Shown piece by piece: positions 27,414 through 37,756 of a DNA stretch of 64,000 bases. A model generated the notes under the pieces. It made no database searches. It saw only the letters and a list, made by a program, of their open reading frames with translations, and was not told the DNA's origin. Each line of letters starts with the position of its first letter. Position 1 is the first letter of the stretch. Both the position numbers and the translations under genes were made by a program. The DNA is from Bacteroidetes bacterium MED-G17 (GTDB lineage: Bacteria > Bacteroidota > Bacteroidia > NS11-12g > UBA9320). The stretch covers positions 124,001-188,000 of the forward strand of contig NTKK01000001.1 of the NCBI GenBank assembly GCA_002457675.1, read 5' to 3'.

Positions 27414-28098
27414 TGAACCATTGGCTTTGGATATTATCCAGACCTTCGCCAAAAAAAATACAGAGATAGAAAAATTGTGGATAGCGTCGAACGCGGTTTC
27501 TGCTGCTGAAATTCTTCGAAAAAACCCTATTGATGTCATGTTTCTAGACATCCAAATGCCACAGATTACGGGGTTAGAATTTATTCGAAAACTTCAAGAT
27601 CCACCATTGATTATTTTCACTACCGCATATAGCAATTACGCAGTAGAAGGTTTTGAAGTAAATGCGATAGATTACATATTAAAACCTTTTTCTATAGATC
27701 GTTTTGAAAAAGCTGTCAATAAAGCAATGAATCAACTTAAGGCACCAGATCAAAATAATGTCAATAGGGGACAAAATGATTTTTTATACGTAAAAGCCAA
27801 TCATCAGCAAAATAAGGTGTACCTAAAAGACATCAAATATGTAGAGGCTTTTGCAGATTATGTGAAAATATTTGCAGCGGACAAGCGATATGTTACTTTG
27901 CAGACAATGAAAAATATGGAGGCACAACTCCCAAAAAAAACGTTTATTCGAGTTCACCGTTCGTACATAGCTGGGCTTAATCATATAGACTCATTCACCA
28001 ATAATTCTTTGCTAATTGATGGTAAAAAAATACCTGTAGGTAAAAATTATAGAAATATTTTTCTCCAGACGATTCAACAAAATAAATTTTTATCATAA
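27385..28098 (+). CDS. LytTR-family response regulator
   Basis: A 237-residue regulator with a receiver domain (acidic pocket DDEP near 7-10, phosphorylation site DVMFLDIQMP near 52, TTAYSNYAVEGF and the KPF lysine) and a C-terminal LytTR DNA-binding domain (FLYVKANHQQNKVYL through FIRVHRSYIAGL and DGKKIPVG). It partners the kinase whose gene overlaps it. LytTR proteins bind paired 9-12 bp direct repeats; no such pair stands out next to these genes, so the targets may be elsewhere. Confidence 0.94.
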   Translation: MKIKCLAVDDEPLALDIIQTFAKKNTEIEKLWIASNAVSAAEILRKNPIDVMFLDIQMPQITGLEFIRKLQDPPLIIFTTAYSNYAVEGFEVNAIDYILKPFSIDRFEKAVNKAMNQLKAPDQNNVNRGQNDFLYVKANHQQNKVYLKDIKYVEAFADYVKIFAADKRYVTLQTMKNMEAQLPKKTFIRVHRSYIAGLNHIDSFTNNSLLIDGKKIPVGKNYRNIFLQTIQQNKFLS

Positions 28099-28101
28099 CA
28101 T

Positions 28102-28857
28102 ATGGATTCCAAACAAATTGCTTTTCAAAGGTTGCTTGATATAATGGACGAGTTGCGAGAGAAATGTCCTTGGGATAAAAAGCAAACGTTCAAATCACTA
28201 AGACATTTAACAATTGAAGAAACATTTGAACTCTCTGAAGCAATTGTAAATGAGGATTTTGAAGAAATTAAAAAAGAGCTTGGCGATTTATTTTTGCATT
28301 TGGTTTTTTACAGCAAAATTGCTTCCGAACAAAAGAAATTTGATGTAGAAGATGTCCTCAATCAGCTATGTGAAAAACTCATAAGACGTCACCCACATAT
28401 TTATGGTGATATAAAAGTAAAGAATGATGAAGAGGTAAAGCAAAACTGGGAACAGATAAAACTAAAAGAAGGAAACAAGAGTGTTTTGGGTGGCGTACCA
28501 AAAGTTTTACCAAACTTGGTAAAGGCTTTAAGGATGCAAGACAAAGCAGCACAAGTAGGTTTTGACTGGCCTAAGAAAGAACTGGTTTGGGAAAAATACC
28601 ATGAAGAGCTTCAAGAATTTATAGAAAGCAAAAACATCACGGAAAAAGAGGAAGAATTTGGTGATATGTTGTTCAGCTTAGTAAATATTGCAAGATGGGA
28701 AGGAATAAATCCTGACGATGCGCTTGAAAATGCAAACAAAAAATTTCGAAATCGATTTGAATTCATCGAAGCAAAAGCAAAAAAAATGGGTGTATCTCTA
28801 AATGAAATGTCACTTAAAGAAATGGACAAATTGTGGGAAGAAGCAAAAGGAGATTAA
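28102..28857 (+). CDS. mazG: Nucleoside triphosphate pyrophosphohydrolase MazG
   Basis: MazG hydrolyses nucleoside triphosphates to monophosphates and pyrophosphate and cleans aberrant nucleotides. The 251-residue product has two MazG domains, with CPWDKKQTFKSLR and TIEETFELSEAI (metal-binding glutamates) in the first, and a second EEEFGDMLFSLVN in the C-terminal half. It follows the regulator gene by three bases and is likely in the same transcript. The end overlaps the convergent transporter gene by four bases. Confidence 0.95.
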   Translation: MDSKQIAFQRLLDIMDELREKCPWDKKQTFKSLRHLTIEETFELSEAIVNEDFEEIKKELGDLFLHLVFYSKIASEQKKFDVEDVLNQLCEKLIRRHPHIYGDIKVKNDEEVKQNWEQIKLKEGNKSVLGGVPKVLPNLVKALRMQDKAAQVGFDWPKKELVWEKYHEELQEFIESKNITEKEEEFGDMLFSLVNIARWEGINPDDALENANKKFRNRFEFIEAKAKKMGVSLNEMSLKEMDKLWEEAKGD

Positions 28858-30182
28858 AAAAACATACCTGCCACCGCTGCTGTCATCAAACAAGCAAATG
28901 TTCCACCAATAAGTGCGTATAGTGCCATCTGAGATAGCTGGGTTTTCTTATTTGGAGCAATTGAACTAATGCCTCCAATTTGGATTCCTATAGAAGCTAT
29001 ATTGCTAAAACCGCTCAATGCATAGGTTAAAATAATGATACTCCTCTCATTTGAGAAAAGTCCACTATTTTTAAATTCACCTAGATGTATATATGCGAAA
29101 AACTCATTTAAAACAGTTTTTTCACCGATCAATTGTCCGGCAACAAAAATATCTTCTAAAGGAATGCCAATAACAAATGCCAGAGGGGCAAATAGAATAC
29201 CCAATATATACTGTAGCGTTAATTTTTCCTGTCCAAAACTGTTGTTATTTGCTATGTATGCATTGAAATCTCCAATGTTGCCCAACAGGCCAAAAAGGTA
29301 GTTAATCATAGCAACAAATGCAGTGAAAACTAAAAGCATAGCACCTACATTGACAGCCAACTTGACACCTTCGCTTGTCCCGTTTGTGATGGCTTCAAGA
29401 ATATTTTTTCCTATTTTATCTTTTGATATTTCTAAATCGCTGTTTATGGCTTCCGTTTCAGGAATTAATATTTTCGCCATAATTAGTGCGGCTGGCGCAC
29501 TCATGATGCTTGCCGAGAGTAAATGGGTAGCAAAAACTAATTGCTCTGAAGTACTAGCTCCACCTAAAAATTGAATGTAAGCAGCGAGTACGCCGCCCGC
29601 GATGGTTGCCATACCACCAGTCATTAGTGCATTTATTTCTGATTTGGTCATTTTAGGAATGTAAGGTTTAACCAAAAGAGGGGCCTCCGTTTGACCTAAA
29701 AATATATTGCCCGCTGCTGCCAAGCTTTCAGATCCACTTAACTTCATTACTTTCATCATCACCCAAGCGATGCCCTTAACAACTCTTTGCAAGATCCCTA
29801 AATAATAAAGCACAGAGGTAAGTGCTGAAAAGAAAACTATAGTTGGAAGAACCTTAAACACAAAAATATATCCTACTTCTGCAATCTGACCTGTGTTGCT
29901 ATCAACTACATTCACCAAATCAGGCCACGCCCCAAAAACAAAATCTGCTCCCTCAAAAGTAAAAGACAACAAAATGGTAAATCCTTTGGCAAGCGCGTCA
30001 AAAAAACCTTTTACAAAAGGCACCTTAAATATTAAGAATGCGAATAAAAGCTGAAGCCCGAGTCCAGAAAAGACCAAACGCCAATTGATTTGCTTTTTAT
30101 TTTTGCTAAACAAGAAGGAAATCCCCAAAAGGATGAGTAAACCCAAAACCCCTCGTGCAACAGAAATCAATGAAAAATGCAC
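28854..30182 (-). CDS. Concentrative nucleoside transporter (CNT/NupC family)
   Basis: A 442-residue membrane protein with about ten helices and the CNT motifs GQTEAPLLVKPYI near residues 165-177, followed by LMTGGMATIAGGVLAAYI, and GIPLEDIFVAGQLIGEK in the second half, ending in YALSGFSNIASIGIQIGG. These transporters import nucleosides with Na+ or H+; a sodium coupling would fit a host with Na+-NQR, but that is inference. The start is GTG; no clear -7 box precedes it. The 3' end overlaps mazG. Confidence 0.92.
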   Translation of the reverse strand: MHFSLISVARGVLGLLILLGISFLFSKNKKQINWRLVFSGLGLQLLFAFLIFKVPFVKGFFDALAKGFTILLSFTFEGADFVFGAWPDLVNVVDSNTGQIAEVGYIFVFKVLPTIVFFSALTSVLYYLGILQRVVKGIAWVMMKVMKLSGSESLAAAGNIFLGQTEAPLLVKPYIPKMTKSEINALMTGGMATIAGGVLAAYIQFLGGASTSEQLVFATHLLSASIMSAPAALIMAKILIPETEAINSDLEISKDKIGKNILEAITNGTSEGVKLAVNVGAMLLVFTAFVAMINYLFGLLGNIGDFNAYIANNNSFGQEKLTLQYILGILFAPLAFVIGIPLEDIFVAGQLIGEKTVLNEFFAYIHLGEFKNSGLFSNERSIIILTYALSGFSNIASIGIQIGGISSIAPNKKTQLSQMALYALIGGTFACLMTAAVAGMFF

Positions 30183-30287
30183 GCTACAAATAAAAGGATT
30201 CTGTTAATTTAAATGCTAGTTCTAGACCAACGTATTGTATTCATTCTAATTAAACAACCTAACTAGGACAGCAAAAATCATTTAAAG

Positions 30288-30295
30288 TATTTTTG
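30288..30295 (+). promoter_or_regulatory. -7 box of icmF
   Basis: TATTTTTG matches TAnnTTTG and ends 12 bases before the chosen ATG. It overlaps an in-frame TTG at 30293, which supports the later start. Confidence 0.45.
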
Positions 30296-30307
30296 AAGTC
30301 CACTAAT

Positions 30308-33300
30308 ATGTCTAGTGACCAAGTTTATAAGCCCAAAAACAAAGTTCGAATAGTTACTGCTGCATCTCTATTTGATGGCCACGATGCCGCGATAAATGTT
30401 ATGCGGCGAATTATTCAATCTACCGGATGTGAAGTAATTCACCTAGGACATGATAGAAGTGCCGAAGAAGTAGTAAACACGGCAATCCAAGAAGATGCAA
30501 ATGCCATAGCTATGACCAGTTACCAAGGAGGACACATGGAGTATTTTAAGTACATGCGTGACTTATTGGTTGAAAAAGGCGCAAAACATATAAAAATTTT
30601 TGGTGGAGGGGGTGGAACCATTTTACCAAAAGAAATAGAGGAACTTCAGGCTTACGGAATCAACAAAATATATCATCCAGATGATGGACGCTCTATGGGT
30701 TTACAAGGTATGATAAATGATTTGGTGAGTAAATCAGATTTTCCTTCAGGTAAGCATCTAAATGGTGCATTTAAGCAGTTGAATAAAACCAACCATGCAG
30801 CTATTGCTAAGGTAATTTCTGGGGCAGAGAATTTTCCCAGTAACTACCTAGATCAATTAAATTCAATAAGTCAAAAAGCAAAACAATGTAATGTCCCCAT
30901 TCTAGGTATCACTGGGACTGGAGGTGCAGGAAAAAGCAGCTTGGTTGACGAATTAATTCTACGATTTCTAAGATCATTCCCCGAAAAAAATCTTGCAATA
31001 ATTTCAGTAGATCCATCCAAAAGAAAAACAGGTGGAGCCTTGTTGGGAGATAGGATAAGAATGAATAGCATTAAAGACAAGCGAGTATACATGAGATCCC
31101 TAGCAACCCGACAGGCCAATTTAGCTCTTTCAAAACATATAGATACAGCTATTGATATTCTTAAAGTTTCAAATTTTGATTTGATTATTTTGGAAACTTC
31201 TGGAATAGGTCAAAGTGACACAGAAATTGCAGATCATAGTGATCTTAGCTTATATGTGATGACGCCTGAATATGGAGCAGCTACCCAACTTGAAAAAATT
31301 GACATGTTGGATTATGCAGACCTAGTGGCCATTAATAAATTTGATAAAAGGGGAGGCTTAGACGCTTTAAAAGGCGTAAAAAAACAATTTCAACGAAACA
31401 ACAAATTATTTGACCAAGATGTGAGCTCAATGCCTGTTTACGGCACAATTGCAAGTCAATTTAATGATATGGGTGTAAATGAGCTTTTCCAAAAAATAAT
31501 TCAAGTACTCAACGATAAGTGCGGGCAAAATTTTAAATCATCAAATAAAAATGAATTTGGCAAATCTGAAAAACAATATATCATTCCAGCAAAAAGAGTT
31601 CGCTACCTCAGTGAAATTTCTGAAAACAACAGGTCTTATCAAAAATGGCTGGAAGAGCAAAGTGAAATAGCACAAGAACTTTATGCCCTGCAAAAAGCAA
31701 AAAAAACCATAGATCCAGAAAACAATAACGTGGTTGAAGCACTGGAACAAGCTTTTGAAAAAAAGAAAATGCAACTAGATGCATCATGTTGGGACAATAT
31801 AAATAATTGGGAAAATGAATTGGCACGTTATAAAGCAAAAACCTACGCTTACTTGGTAAGGAAAAAAGAAATTAAAGTGGAAACCCATACCAAATCACTT
31901 GCACATCAAAATATCCCAAAAGTAAGTTTGCCAAGCTACCAAGCATGGGGTGATATTTTGAAATGGAAACTCAAAGAAAATGTTCCAGGTAAATTTCCAT
32001 TTTCCGCAGGCATTTATCCTTTTAAAAGACAGGGTGAAGATCCTACCCGAATGTTTGCAGGAGAAGGTGGCCCCGAGAGAACAAATAGAAGATTTCACTA
32101 CCTAAGTAAGGGTATGCCTGCAAAAAGACTAAGTACGGCTTTTGATTCAGTAACTTTATATGGAAATGACCCTGATTACCGACCTGATATTTACGGAAAA
32201 ATAGGTAACGCTGGCGTAAGTATATGCTGTTTAGATGATGCCAAAAAACTTTACTCAGGGTTCAATTTGGCAGAGAACTCTTGTTCAGTTTCGATGACAA
32301 TTAATGGGCCAGCACCCATATTGTTGGCTTATTTCATGAATACTGCAATAGATCAACAATGTGAATTATACATAAAAAAAGAAGGGCTAGAAAAAAAGCT
32401 AAGGCAAAAAATTAAGCAATATTTTGATGAAAGAGGGACCGTGCAACCACAATACAATGGCGAACTTCCTGAAGGAAATAATGGGTTGGGCCTTATGTTA
32501 CTTGGTTTAAGTGGTGAAGATGTGCTGCCGGTAAATATTTATCAAAAAATTAAAAAGGACACGTTAAAAATTGTTCGAGGAACCGTTCAAGCAGATATTC
32601 TCAAAGAAGACCAAGCACAAAATACTTGTATTTTTTCTACAGAATTTGCTTTGAAGATGATGGGTGACGTTCAAGAATATTTTATTGAAAAACAAGTAAG
32701 GAATTTTTACTCAGTATCTATTTCAGGTTATCATATTGCAGAAGCAGGTGCCAACCCAATTACACAATTGGCGTTTACCCTCGCCAATGGATTTACTTAT
32801 GTTGAATATTATTTAAGTCGTGGAATGGATATCAACAAATTTGGGCCTAATCTCAGCTTTTTCTTTAGCAATGGCATAGATCCAGAATATGCTGTAATCG
32901 GCAGGGTGGCAAGACGAATATGGGCCAAAGCAATGAAATTGAAATATGGTGCAGATGAAAGAAGTCAAATGTTGAAATACCATATTCAAACAAGTGGTAG
33001 AAGTTTGCACGCTCAAGAAATAGACTTCAATGACATAAGAACAACTCTACAAGCTTTGTATGCCATCTATGACAATTGTAATTCCCTACATACCAACGCT
33101 TACGACGAAGCCATCACCACACCCACTGAAGACAGTGTTAGGCGGGCTGTTGCTATTCAATTAATTATAAACCGTGAGTTGGGTTTAGCAAAAAACGAAA
33201 ATTCGCTTCAAGGCTCATTTATTATTGAAGAATTAACTGATTTAGTAGAAGAGGCAGTTCTTTTAGAATTTGATAAAATTACAGAAAGGGGAGGTGTTTT

Positions 33301-33676
33301 GGGCGCTATGGAAACGATGTATCAAAGAAGTCAAATTCAGGAAGAAAGTTTATACTACGAAACATTAAAGCATACAGGAGAATACCCCATTGTAGGTGTG
33401 AATACGTTTTTAAATAGTAAAGGAAGTCCTACAATAATACCAAATGAAGTAATCAGAGCAACCAAAGAGGAAAAAGAGCAACAAATAATGTTATTAAATA
33501 CACTTCACACCATTCGAAAAAATGAATCAGAAGATGCCTTAAAAAATATTCAGCAAGTTGCTTTGGACAATAAAAATATATTTGAAAGCCTCATGGAAGT
33601 AACTAAAGTTTGTTCGCTTGGTCAAATCACAGATGCATTATTTAATGTGGGTGGTCAGTACAGACGTAATATGTAA
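30308..33676 (+). CDS. icmF: Fused acyl-CoA mutase IcmF (isobutyryl-CoA mutase type)
   Basis: IcmF is a coenzyme B12-dependent carbon skeleton mutase fused to its G-protein chaperone. The 1122-residue product has an N-terminal B12-binding domain ([11 protein letters not shown] with the cobalt-ligating histidine, then TSYQGGH), a MeaB-like GTPase with P-loop [10 protein letters not shown] near 200-210, ETSGIGQSD and NKFDKRG, and a C-terminal mutase barrel. Phe at about 583 (MFAGEG) and Gln at about 771 (DQAQNT) stand where methylmalonyl-CoA mutase has Tyr and Arg, which favours isobutyryl/butyryl-CoA. The gene is convergent to the TonB receptor gene with a four-base gap. Confidence 0.95.
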   Translation: MSSDQVYKPKNKVRIVTAASLFDGHDAAINVMRRIIQSTGCEVIHLGHDRSAEEVVNTAIQEDANAIAMTSYQGGHMEYFKYMRDLLVEKGAKHIKIFGGGGGTILPKEIEELQAYGINKIYHPDDGRSMGLQGMINDLVSKSDFPSGKHLNGAFKQLNKTNHAAIAKVISGAENFPSNYLDQLNSISQKAKQCNVPILGITGTGGAGKSSLVDELILRFLRSFPEKNLAIISVDPSKRKTGGALLGDRIRMNSIKDKRVYMRSLATRQANLALSKHIDTAIDILKVSNFDLIILETSGIGQSDTEIADHSDLSLYVMTPEYGAATQLEKIDMLDYADLVAINKFDKRGGLDALKGVKKQFQRNNKLFDQDVSSMPVYGTIASQFNDMGVNELFQKIIQVLNDKCGQNFKSSNKNEFGKSEKQYIIPAKRVRYLSEISENNRSYQKWLEEQSEIAQELYALQKAKKTIDPENNNVVEALEQAFEKKKMQLDASCWDNINNWENELARYKAKTYAYLVRKKEIKVETHTKSLAHQNIPKVSLPSYQAWGDILKWKLKENVPGKFPFSAGIYPFKRQGEDPTRMFAGEGGPERTNRRFHYLSKGMPAKRLSTAFDSVTLYGNDPDYRPDIYGKIGNAGVSICCLDDAKKLYSGFNLAENSCSVSMTINGPAPILLAYFMNTAIDQQCELYIKKEGLEKKLRQKIKQYFDERGTVQPQYNGELPEGNNGLGLMLLGLSGEDVLPVNIYQKIKKDTLKIVRGTVQADILKEDQAQNTCIFSTEFALKMMGDVQEYFIEKQVRNFYSVSISGYHIAEAGANPITQLAFTLANGFTYVEYYLSRGMDINKFGPNLSFFFSNGIDPEYAVIGRVARRIWAKAMKLKYGADERSQMLKYHIQTSGRSLHAQEIDFNDIRTTLQALYAIYDNCNSLHTNAYDEAITTPTEDSVRRAVAIQLIINRELGLAKNENSLQGSFIIEELTDLVEEAVLLEFDKITERGGVLGAMETMYQRSQIQEESLYYETLKHTGEYPIVGVNTFLNSKGSPTIIPNEVIRATKEEKEQQIMLLNTLHTIRKNESEDALKNIQQVALDNKNIFESLMEVTKVCSLGQITDALFNVGGQYRRNM

Positions 33677-33680
33677 TTTG

Positions 33681-36062
33681 TTAAAATTTAAAAGAAAAAC
33701 CTCCGTTTATTCCTCTTCCCGGAGATACCAAGCCGCTCGAATAAGTTTTGTATCTTTTGTCTAGTAAGTTTTCAATGTTAAGATGCAGCAAAAAACGCTT
33801 TAATACCAAAAACTGAGAATTGATATGAAAAACTGCCCATGCTGGAGCATAGGGCTTTCCTTCTTTATTTAATGCATATATATGAGGTTTGGCTCTTTCA
33901 GATAAAGAAAGGCGATGATAAGGCATACTTGCATTCCACTGGCAAAGTACTTCCAAACGATGCGAACCAAAATATTTTCTTAATGCCATATGTCCAAAAT
34001 TTGGTGTTACATGCCGAAGCGAGCTCCCATTACTTTGTTTTCCGTTTATAAAAGTAGCTTGTCCATGTAAAACAATCTCATTTTTAAATACACATTTAAA
34101 TTTTGCTTTTACCCCAATTATTTCCCCTGAGGCAATATTTTCTAGACGCTGTACTTGGCTTAATACATTCATATAAAGCATGCTGTCTAACCCGTTGATT
34201 TGACTGTTTTGCCTTGCCATGGCGTCATTTAATTTGGTGTAGAAACCTCCAACATATAGCTGGTTCTTTTTAAAGAAATTTGCTTGCCAGCCCAAATCTA
34301 TATTGTACGTTTTTTCTGGTTTTAGAGTAGGATTGGGAACAATAACTTTTCCTGGTTCACTATCAAAAATTTTTGATAAATCGTCAATATTAGGTGCTCT
34401 AAAGCCTGTTGACAAGTTACTTGATACTTTATGTTTTTTGCTGAACCACTTAACCAATCCAATACTTTGACTTAAATTCCAATTTTCTTGACTAATTGAG
34501 TTGAGTTCATTAGCAATAAAAAAGCGGCCTAGGTTTGCTTTACTTTGAACCCGAGTTAGTCTAGTTCCGTATTCGAAAAACATGGATTTTTGAAACCAGT
34601 GTTTTTTAATTTTGGTGTAAAGACCAAGTGAGGTCCAATAAGAATTATCTGGATATCTACTTTGAATTTTGTTGGATGTATTTTGAACAATATTGTTCTG
34701 AATTCCATTTGAAGTTATGCTGTTTATAAGCCATTCAGCACCATAAAATATTTGCGTGGCACCAAATTTTTTAATGGCATCAAGATTTATAGAATGGGCT
34801 TGAACCTTATCTTTTAAGACATTTTGATAGGTTGAATTTAGTTTTCGGTATACTCTCCCTTCTAAGTTGTACTGATGTGCATAAATGAAATTTGCATGAT
34901 TGAATAGCTTAGTCTTTTCCTTTAGCTTCACTTCAAAGCGATTCATCATCCATTTTTGTGGGCTGTAATCCCATTGGGCATTAACTAGTTGATTTTTGTT
35001 ATCTTCTAAAATTAGGCGGTCATATCGAGGAATCGAACTTGTTTGAGCTAAGTATAGTCCATAATTAAATGAAAGCCGATTGGAGTGCTTGTATGCAACT
35101 TTTTGAATAAAATTTATTTGACTGTATGCTGTGCCAATTTGCTTCTTAGGTTGAAGATTTTTATATATACTATCTTGGCCATTTACTCTTTTTACAAATG
35201 AATTTCTCAAATATATTTCGGGGCCATTATTGCCCATCATTAAAGAACTAAACTTTTGACGGGTAATGGAACTAAGTAAAGAAAAATTATTCTTTCTCAT
35301 GGTAATATCAGCGTGAATAGAATGTCCTTGTGAGGGAGAGAAATACAGAGAGCTTAGCTTGCCTTCAACGTTTTTTTTCCTTACAAAATCATTAGACAAA
35401 AAGTTTGCATGAATAACACCTCCGAGTGCATCAGATCCATAAATTACAGCGTTGGAACCATTGGTAATCTCAATATTTTTTAAAGCGAATGGGTCAATCA
35501 TTAGCGTGTTGTGAAGATTACCTCCTCTAAATAGCGCATGGTTTAGACGAACGCCATCTACCATCAGCAAGATTCGGTTGGCAGCAAAACCCCTTATCAT
35601 AGGACTTCCGCCACCAAGTTGACTTTTTTGAATGTATGCATCTCCTTGTAAGCCCATAGCGTCGGCAGCATTTTTTGGTAATGAAAATGCTATTTGGCGG
35701 GAGTTAACTATAAACACTGGTAACGGACTGCGTGTGCTTAGTTCTGGTTTTCGCTTTGCATTAATTACAAAAGCTTGGAATTCATTAGGTTTTGGAAGTA
35801 GAACTACTTTTTGGGTATCCATACCTAAAATTTTAATTTTCTTTATTCGGTAGCTAGGATGTTGTAAAATAATTAAACTTTCAGCAAATTGTATTTTGAA
35901 CAAGCCTTTTTCGTTTGAAAATCCAAGCAATTTAGTCTGTTTGTAAACGGCCACATTTTGAAAAGGTTCTTGCGTTTCATCTACTATTTTAAGGATGGTA
36001 TTTTGGGCCACCGACAAACATGATGCAAAGAACATCAAAACGCAAATAAATGAAGTTTTCAA
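33681..36062 (-). CDS. TonB-dependent receptor, heme/hemoglobin-type
   Basis: A 793-residue outer membrane receptor. A signal peptide (MFFASCLSVAQ, cleavage near 20) leads to a short carboxypeptidase-D-like domain (residues 20-95), a plug domain (SQLGGGSPMIRGFAANRIL, MVDGVRLNHALFRGGN, YGSDALGGVI) and a beta-barrel ending in phenylalanine (NGGFSFKF). The plug motif RGFAANRxLxxVDGVR is common in receptors classed as hemoglobin/heme or ferric transporters, so iron uptake is plausible but not proven. It lies 33 bases after the aminotransferase and may be cotranscribed with it. Confidence 0.9.
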   Translation of the reverse strand: MKTSFICVLMFFASCLSVAQNTILKIVDETQEPFQNVAVYKQTKLLGFSNEKGLFKIQFAESLIILQHPSYRIKKIKILGMDTQKVVLLPKPNEFQAFVINAKRKPELSTRSPLPVFIVNSRQIAFSLPKNAADAMGLQGDAYIQKSQLGGGSPMIRGFAANRILLMVDGVRLNHALFRGGNLHNTLMIDPFALKNIEITNGSNAVIYGSDALGGVIHANFLSNDFVRKKNVEGKLSSLYFSPSQGHSIHADITMRKNNFSLLSSITRQKFSSLMMGNNGPEIYLRNSFVKRVNGQDSIYKNLQPKKQIGTAYSQINFIQKVAYKHSNRLSFNYGLYLAQTSSIPRYDRLILEDNKNQLVNAQWDYSPQKWMMNRFEVKLKEKTKLFNHANFIYAHQYNLEGRVYRKLNSTYQNVLKDKVQAHSINLDAIKKFGATQIFYGAEWLINSITSNGIQNNIVQNTSNKIQSRYPDNSYWTSLGLYTKIKKHWFQKSMFFEYGTRLTRVQSKANLGRFFIANELNSISQENWNLSQSIGLVKWFSKKHKVSSNLSTGFRAPNIDDLSKIFDSEPGKVIVPNPTLKPEKTYNIDLGWQANFFKKNQLYVGGFYTKLNDAMARQNSQINGLDSMLYMNVLSQVQRLENIASGEIIGVKAKFKCVFKNEIVLHGQATFINGKQSNGSSLRHVTPNFGHMALRKYFGSHRLEVLCQWNASMPYHRLSLSERAKPHIYALNKEGKPYAPAWAVFHINSQFLVLKRFLLHLNIENLLDKRYKTYSSGLVSPGRGINGGFSFKF

Positions 36063-36095
36063 CGTCTGTTTAAGTTTTTAGGGCAAGTAGTATGC

Positions 36096-37295
36096 CTAAT
36101 TCTTTTTTTTAGAAATTTTATCCAACCCTTCTAAAATAGTTCTGCAAGCCATTCGGATTTGTCTCGTACTTATGGTCAATGGCGGAGAAATTCTACAAGC
36201 ACTCAAATCATATAGAAACCAGTCAGTAAATACACCATGTTTGAGGCAATAGTCAATTAAATACTGAGTGATTTTTTCGTTTTTAAGTTTTACTTTCAGC
36301 ATCAAACCTTTACCGGTCACATGTTGAATGAGCGAGTGTTTTAGCAAGTCTTTAAACAGCATTTCTTTCTCTGCCACTTGCTCAACTAGTTTTTCTTTTT
36401 CGAGGGTTTTAAACATTGCAAGAGAAGTTGCGCAGGCCAAAGCATTCCCTCCGAAGGTTGTGATGTGTCCTAAAATTGGATTTTTTGCCAAGCTAAACAT
36501 AACTTTTTTATTGCTAATAAATGCCCCCAAAGGAAGTCCCCCTCCAAAAGCTTTTGACAAGCATAAAACATCAGGCTCAACATTGTAACCTTCAAAGGCA
36601 AATAATTTACCTGTTCTTCCCATACCGGATTGTATTTCATCAAAAATGAGCAAAGCACCATTTTCTGTACAAACTTTTTTTAGCTGGTGAAGAAAAATTG
36701 GATTGGCTTGCAAATAGCCTGCTTCCCCTTGTATTGGCTCTATTATTACTGCTGCAGTTTTTGAAGTAATCTTTTTTAAATCATTTACTTCGTTAAACTC
36801 AACGAAGTCTATATCAGGAAGTAAAGGACTAAATTTATTGCTGAAGTATTTGTTATCCATTAGGCTTAATGCGCCATGAGTACTTCCATGGTAGGCATTT
36901 TTCATGGAGATAATTTGTGTACGATTGGTATGTTTTTTTGCTAGCTTCATTGCACCTTCAATGGCTTCGCTGCCAGAATTAACAAAATATACACTGTTTA
37001 ACGCTTGAGGCAACTTTTCAGAAAGATATTGCGCTAGCCGGGTTTGATTCTTTTGAATAAATTCCCCATACACCATGAGGTGTAAAAATTTGGAGCTCTG
37101 TCTTCTTATAGCTCTTTTGATTGCTTTGTGTTGGTGACCAATATTGTTTACGGAAATTCCACCAATTAGGTCAAGGTACCATTTTTTATTGATGTCTTGA
37201 AGATAGCAGCCCTTGGCTCGTATAATTTCAAGCATAATTGGATTGTCACTAGTAGGAGCAATATGTGCTTGAAAAAGTTGACGTTGGCTAAGCAT
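36096..37295 (-). CDS. Class III pyridoxal-phosphate aminotransferase
   Basis: A 399-residue enzyme of the ornithine/acetylornithine aminotransferase group. VNSGSEAIEGAMKLA near residues 105-118 contacts the cofactor phosphate, FDEIQSGMGRTG holds the cofactor aspartate, and LSKAFGGGLPLGAF carries the Schiff-base lysine. The donor is not clear: no arginine or ornithine genes are nearby. The ATG at 37295 is chosen over an in-frame TTG that lies in the T-run of the upstream terminator. The start is only a few bases past that terminator, so expression likely depends on readthrough from hup. Confidence 0.88.
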   Translation of the reverse strand: MLSQRQLFQAHIAPTSDNPIMLEIIRAKGCYLQDINKKWYLDLIGGISVNNIGHQHKAIKRAIRRQSSKFLHLMVYGEFIQKNQTRLAQYLSEKLPQALNSVYFVNSGSEAIEGAMKLAKKHTNRTQIISMKNAYHGSTHGALSLMDNKYFSNKFSPLLPDIDFVEFNEVNDLKKITSKTAAVIIEPIQGEAGYLQANPIFLHQLKKVCTENGALLIFDEIQSGMGRTGKLFAFEGYNVEPDVLCLSKAFGGGLPLGAFISNKKVMFSLAKNPILGHITTFGGNALACATSLAMFKTLEKEKLVEQVAEKEMLFKDLLKHSLIQHVTGKGLMLKVKLKNEKITQYLIDYCLKHGVFTDWFLYDLSACRISPPLTISTRQIRMACRTILEGLDKISKKKN

Positions 37296-37298
37296 TAG

Positions 37299-37334
37299 CA
37301 AAAAAAAACCCTAGTTGTTCAACTAGGGTTTTTT
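37299..37334. terminator. Strong hairpin terminator after hup
   Basis: AACCCTAGTT at 37307-37316 and AACTAGGGTT at 37321-37330 form a perfect stem with loop GTTC; flanking A and T runs extend it to 14 pairs (37303-37334). On the minus strand it ends in nine T residues (37308-37300). It stops hup transcripts, but the ATG of the aminotransferase begins just four bases after the T-run. Confidence 0.9.
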
Positions 37335-37352
37335 ATTAAATAATAAGATTGA

Positions 37353-37625
37353 TTAAGCAACAGAGTTTGAAAGCTCAGATCCTGGCTTAAATTTTACTAC
37401 ATTTTTTGCTGCAATTTGTATAGTTGCACCAGTTTGTGGATTTCTTCCCTGTCTTGCAGCTCTGTGGCTAACTGAGAAAGTGCCAAAACCTACCAGAGTT
37501 AGTTTGTCACCGCCTTTAAGGGTTTTTTGAGTACAATCGATGAAGCAGTTTAAGGCTTCTTGAGCTTGGCTTTTAGAAATTCCTGCTGTTTGTGCCATCT
37601 CGTTTACAAGTTCTGTTTTGTTCAT
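37353..37625 (-). CDS. hup: HU-family DNA-binding protein
   Basis: A 90-residue HU protein that bends DNA and compacts the nucleoid. MNKTELVNEMAQTAGISKSQAQ opens the helical dimer domain as two close blocks, GFGTFSVSHRAARQGRNPQTG is the turn leading into the DNA-binding arm, and the end KNVVKFKPGSEL is standard. It has its own leader and promoter (boxes at 37666-37697), a small AAGGG/CCCTT stem in the leader at 37641-37656, and a strong terminator after it. Confidence 0.97.
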   Translation of the reverse strand: MNKTELVNEMAQTAGISKSQAQEALNCFIDCTQKTLKGGDKLTLVGFGTFSVSHRAARQGRNPQTGATIQIAAKNVVKFKPGSELSNSVA

Positions 37626-37665
37626 AATATTTAATTGTTGAAGGGCTGTATCCCTTGCTCAGCAA

Positions 37666-37697
37666 CAAGTTTAGTGTTTTTTTGAGAATAAAAGCAA
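37666..37697 (-). promoter_or_regulatory. Promoter of hup
   Basis: On the minus strand TTG (37697-37695) is followed after 21 bases by TAAACTTG (37673-37666), one mismatch from TAnnTTTG. Predicted transcript start near 37660, giving a leader of about 35 bases. Confidence 0.5.
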
Positions 37698-37756
37698 GAT
37701 TTGTTATTCTATTGTGAATAAATGACTAAAAATAAATTTAGGGTCAATACCCCTGG

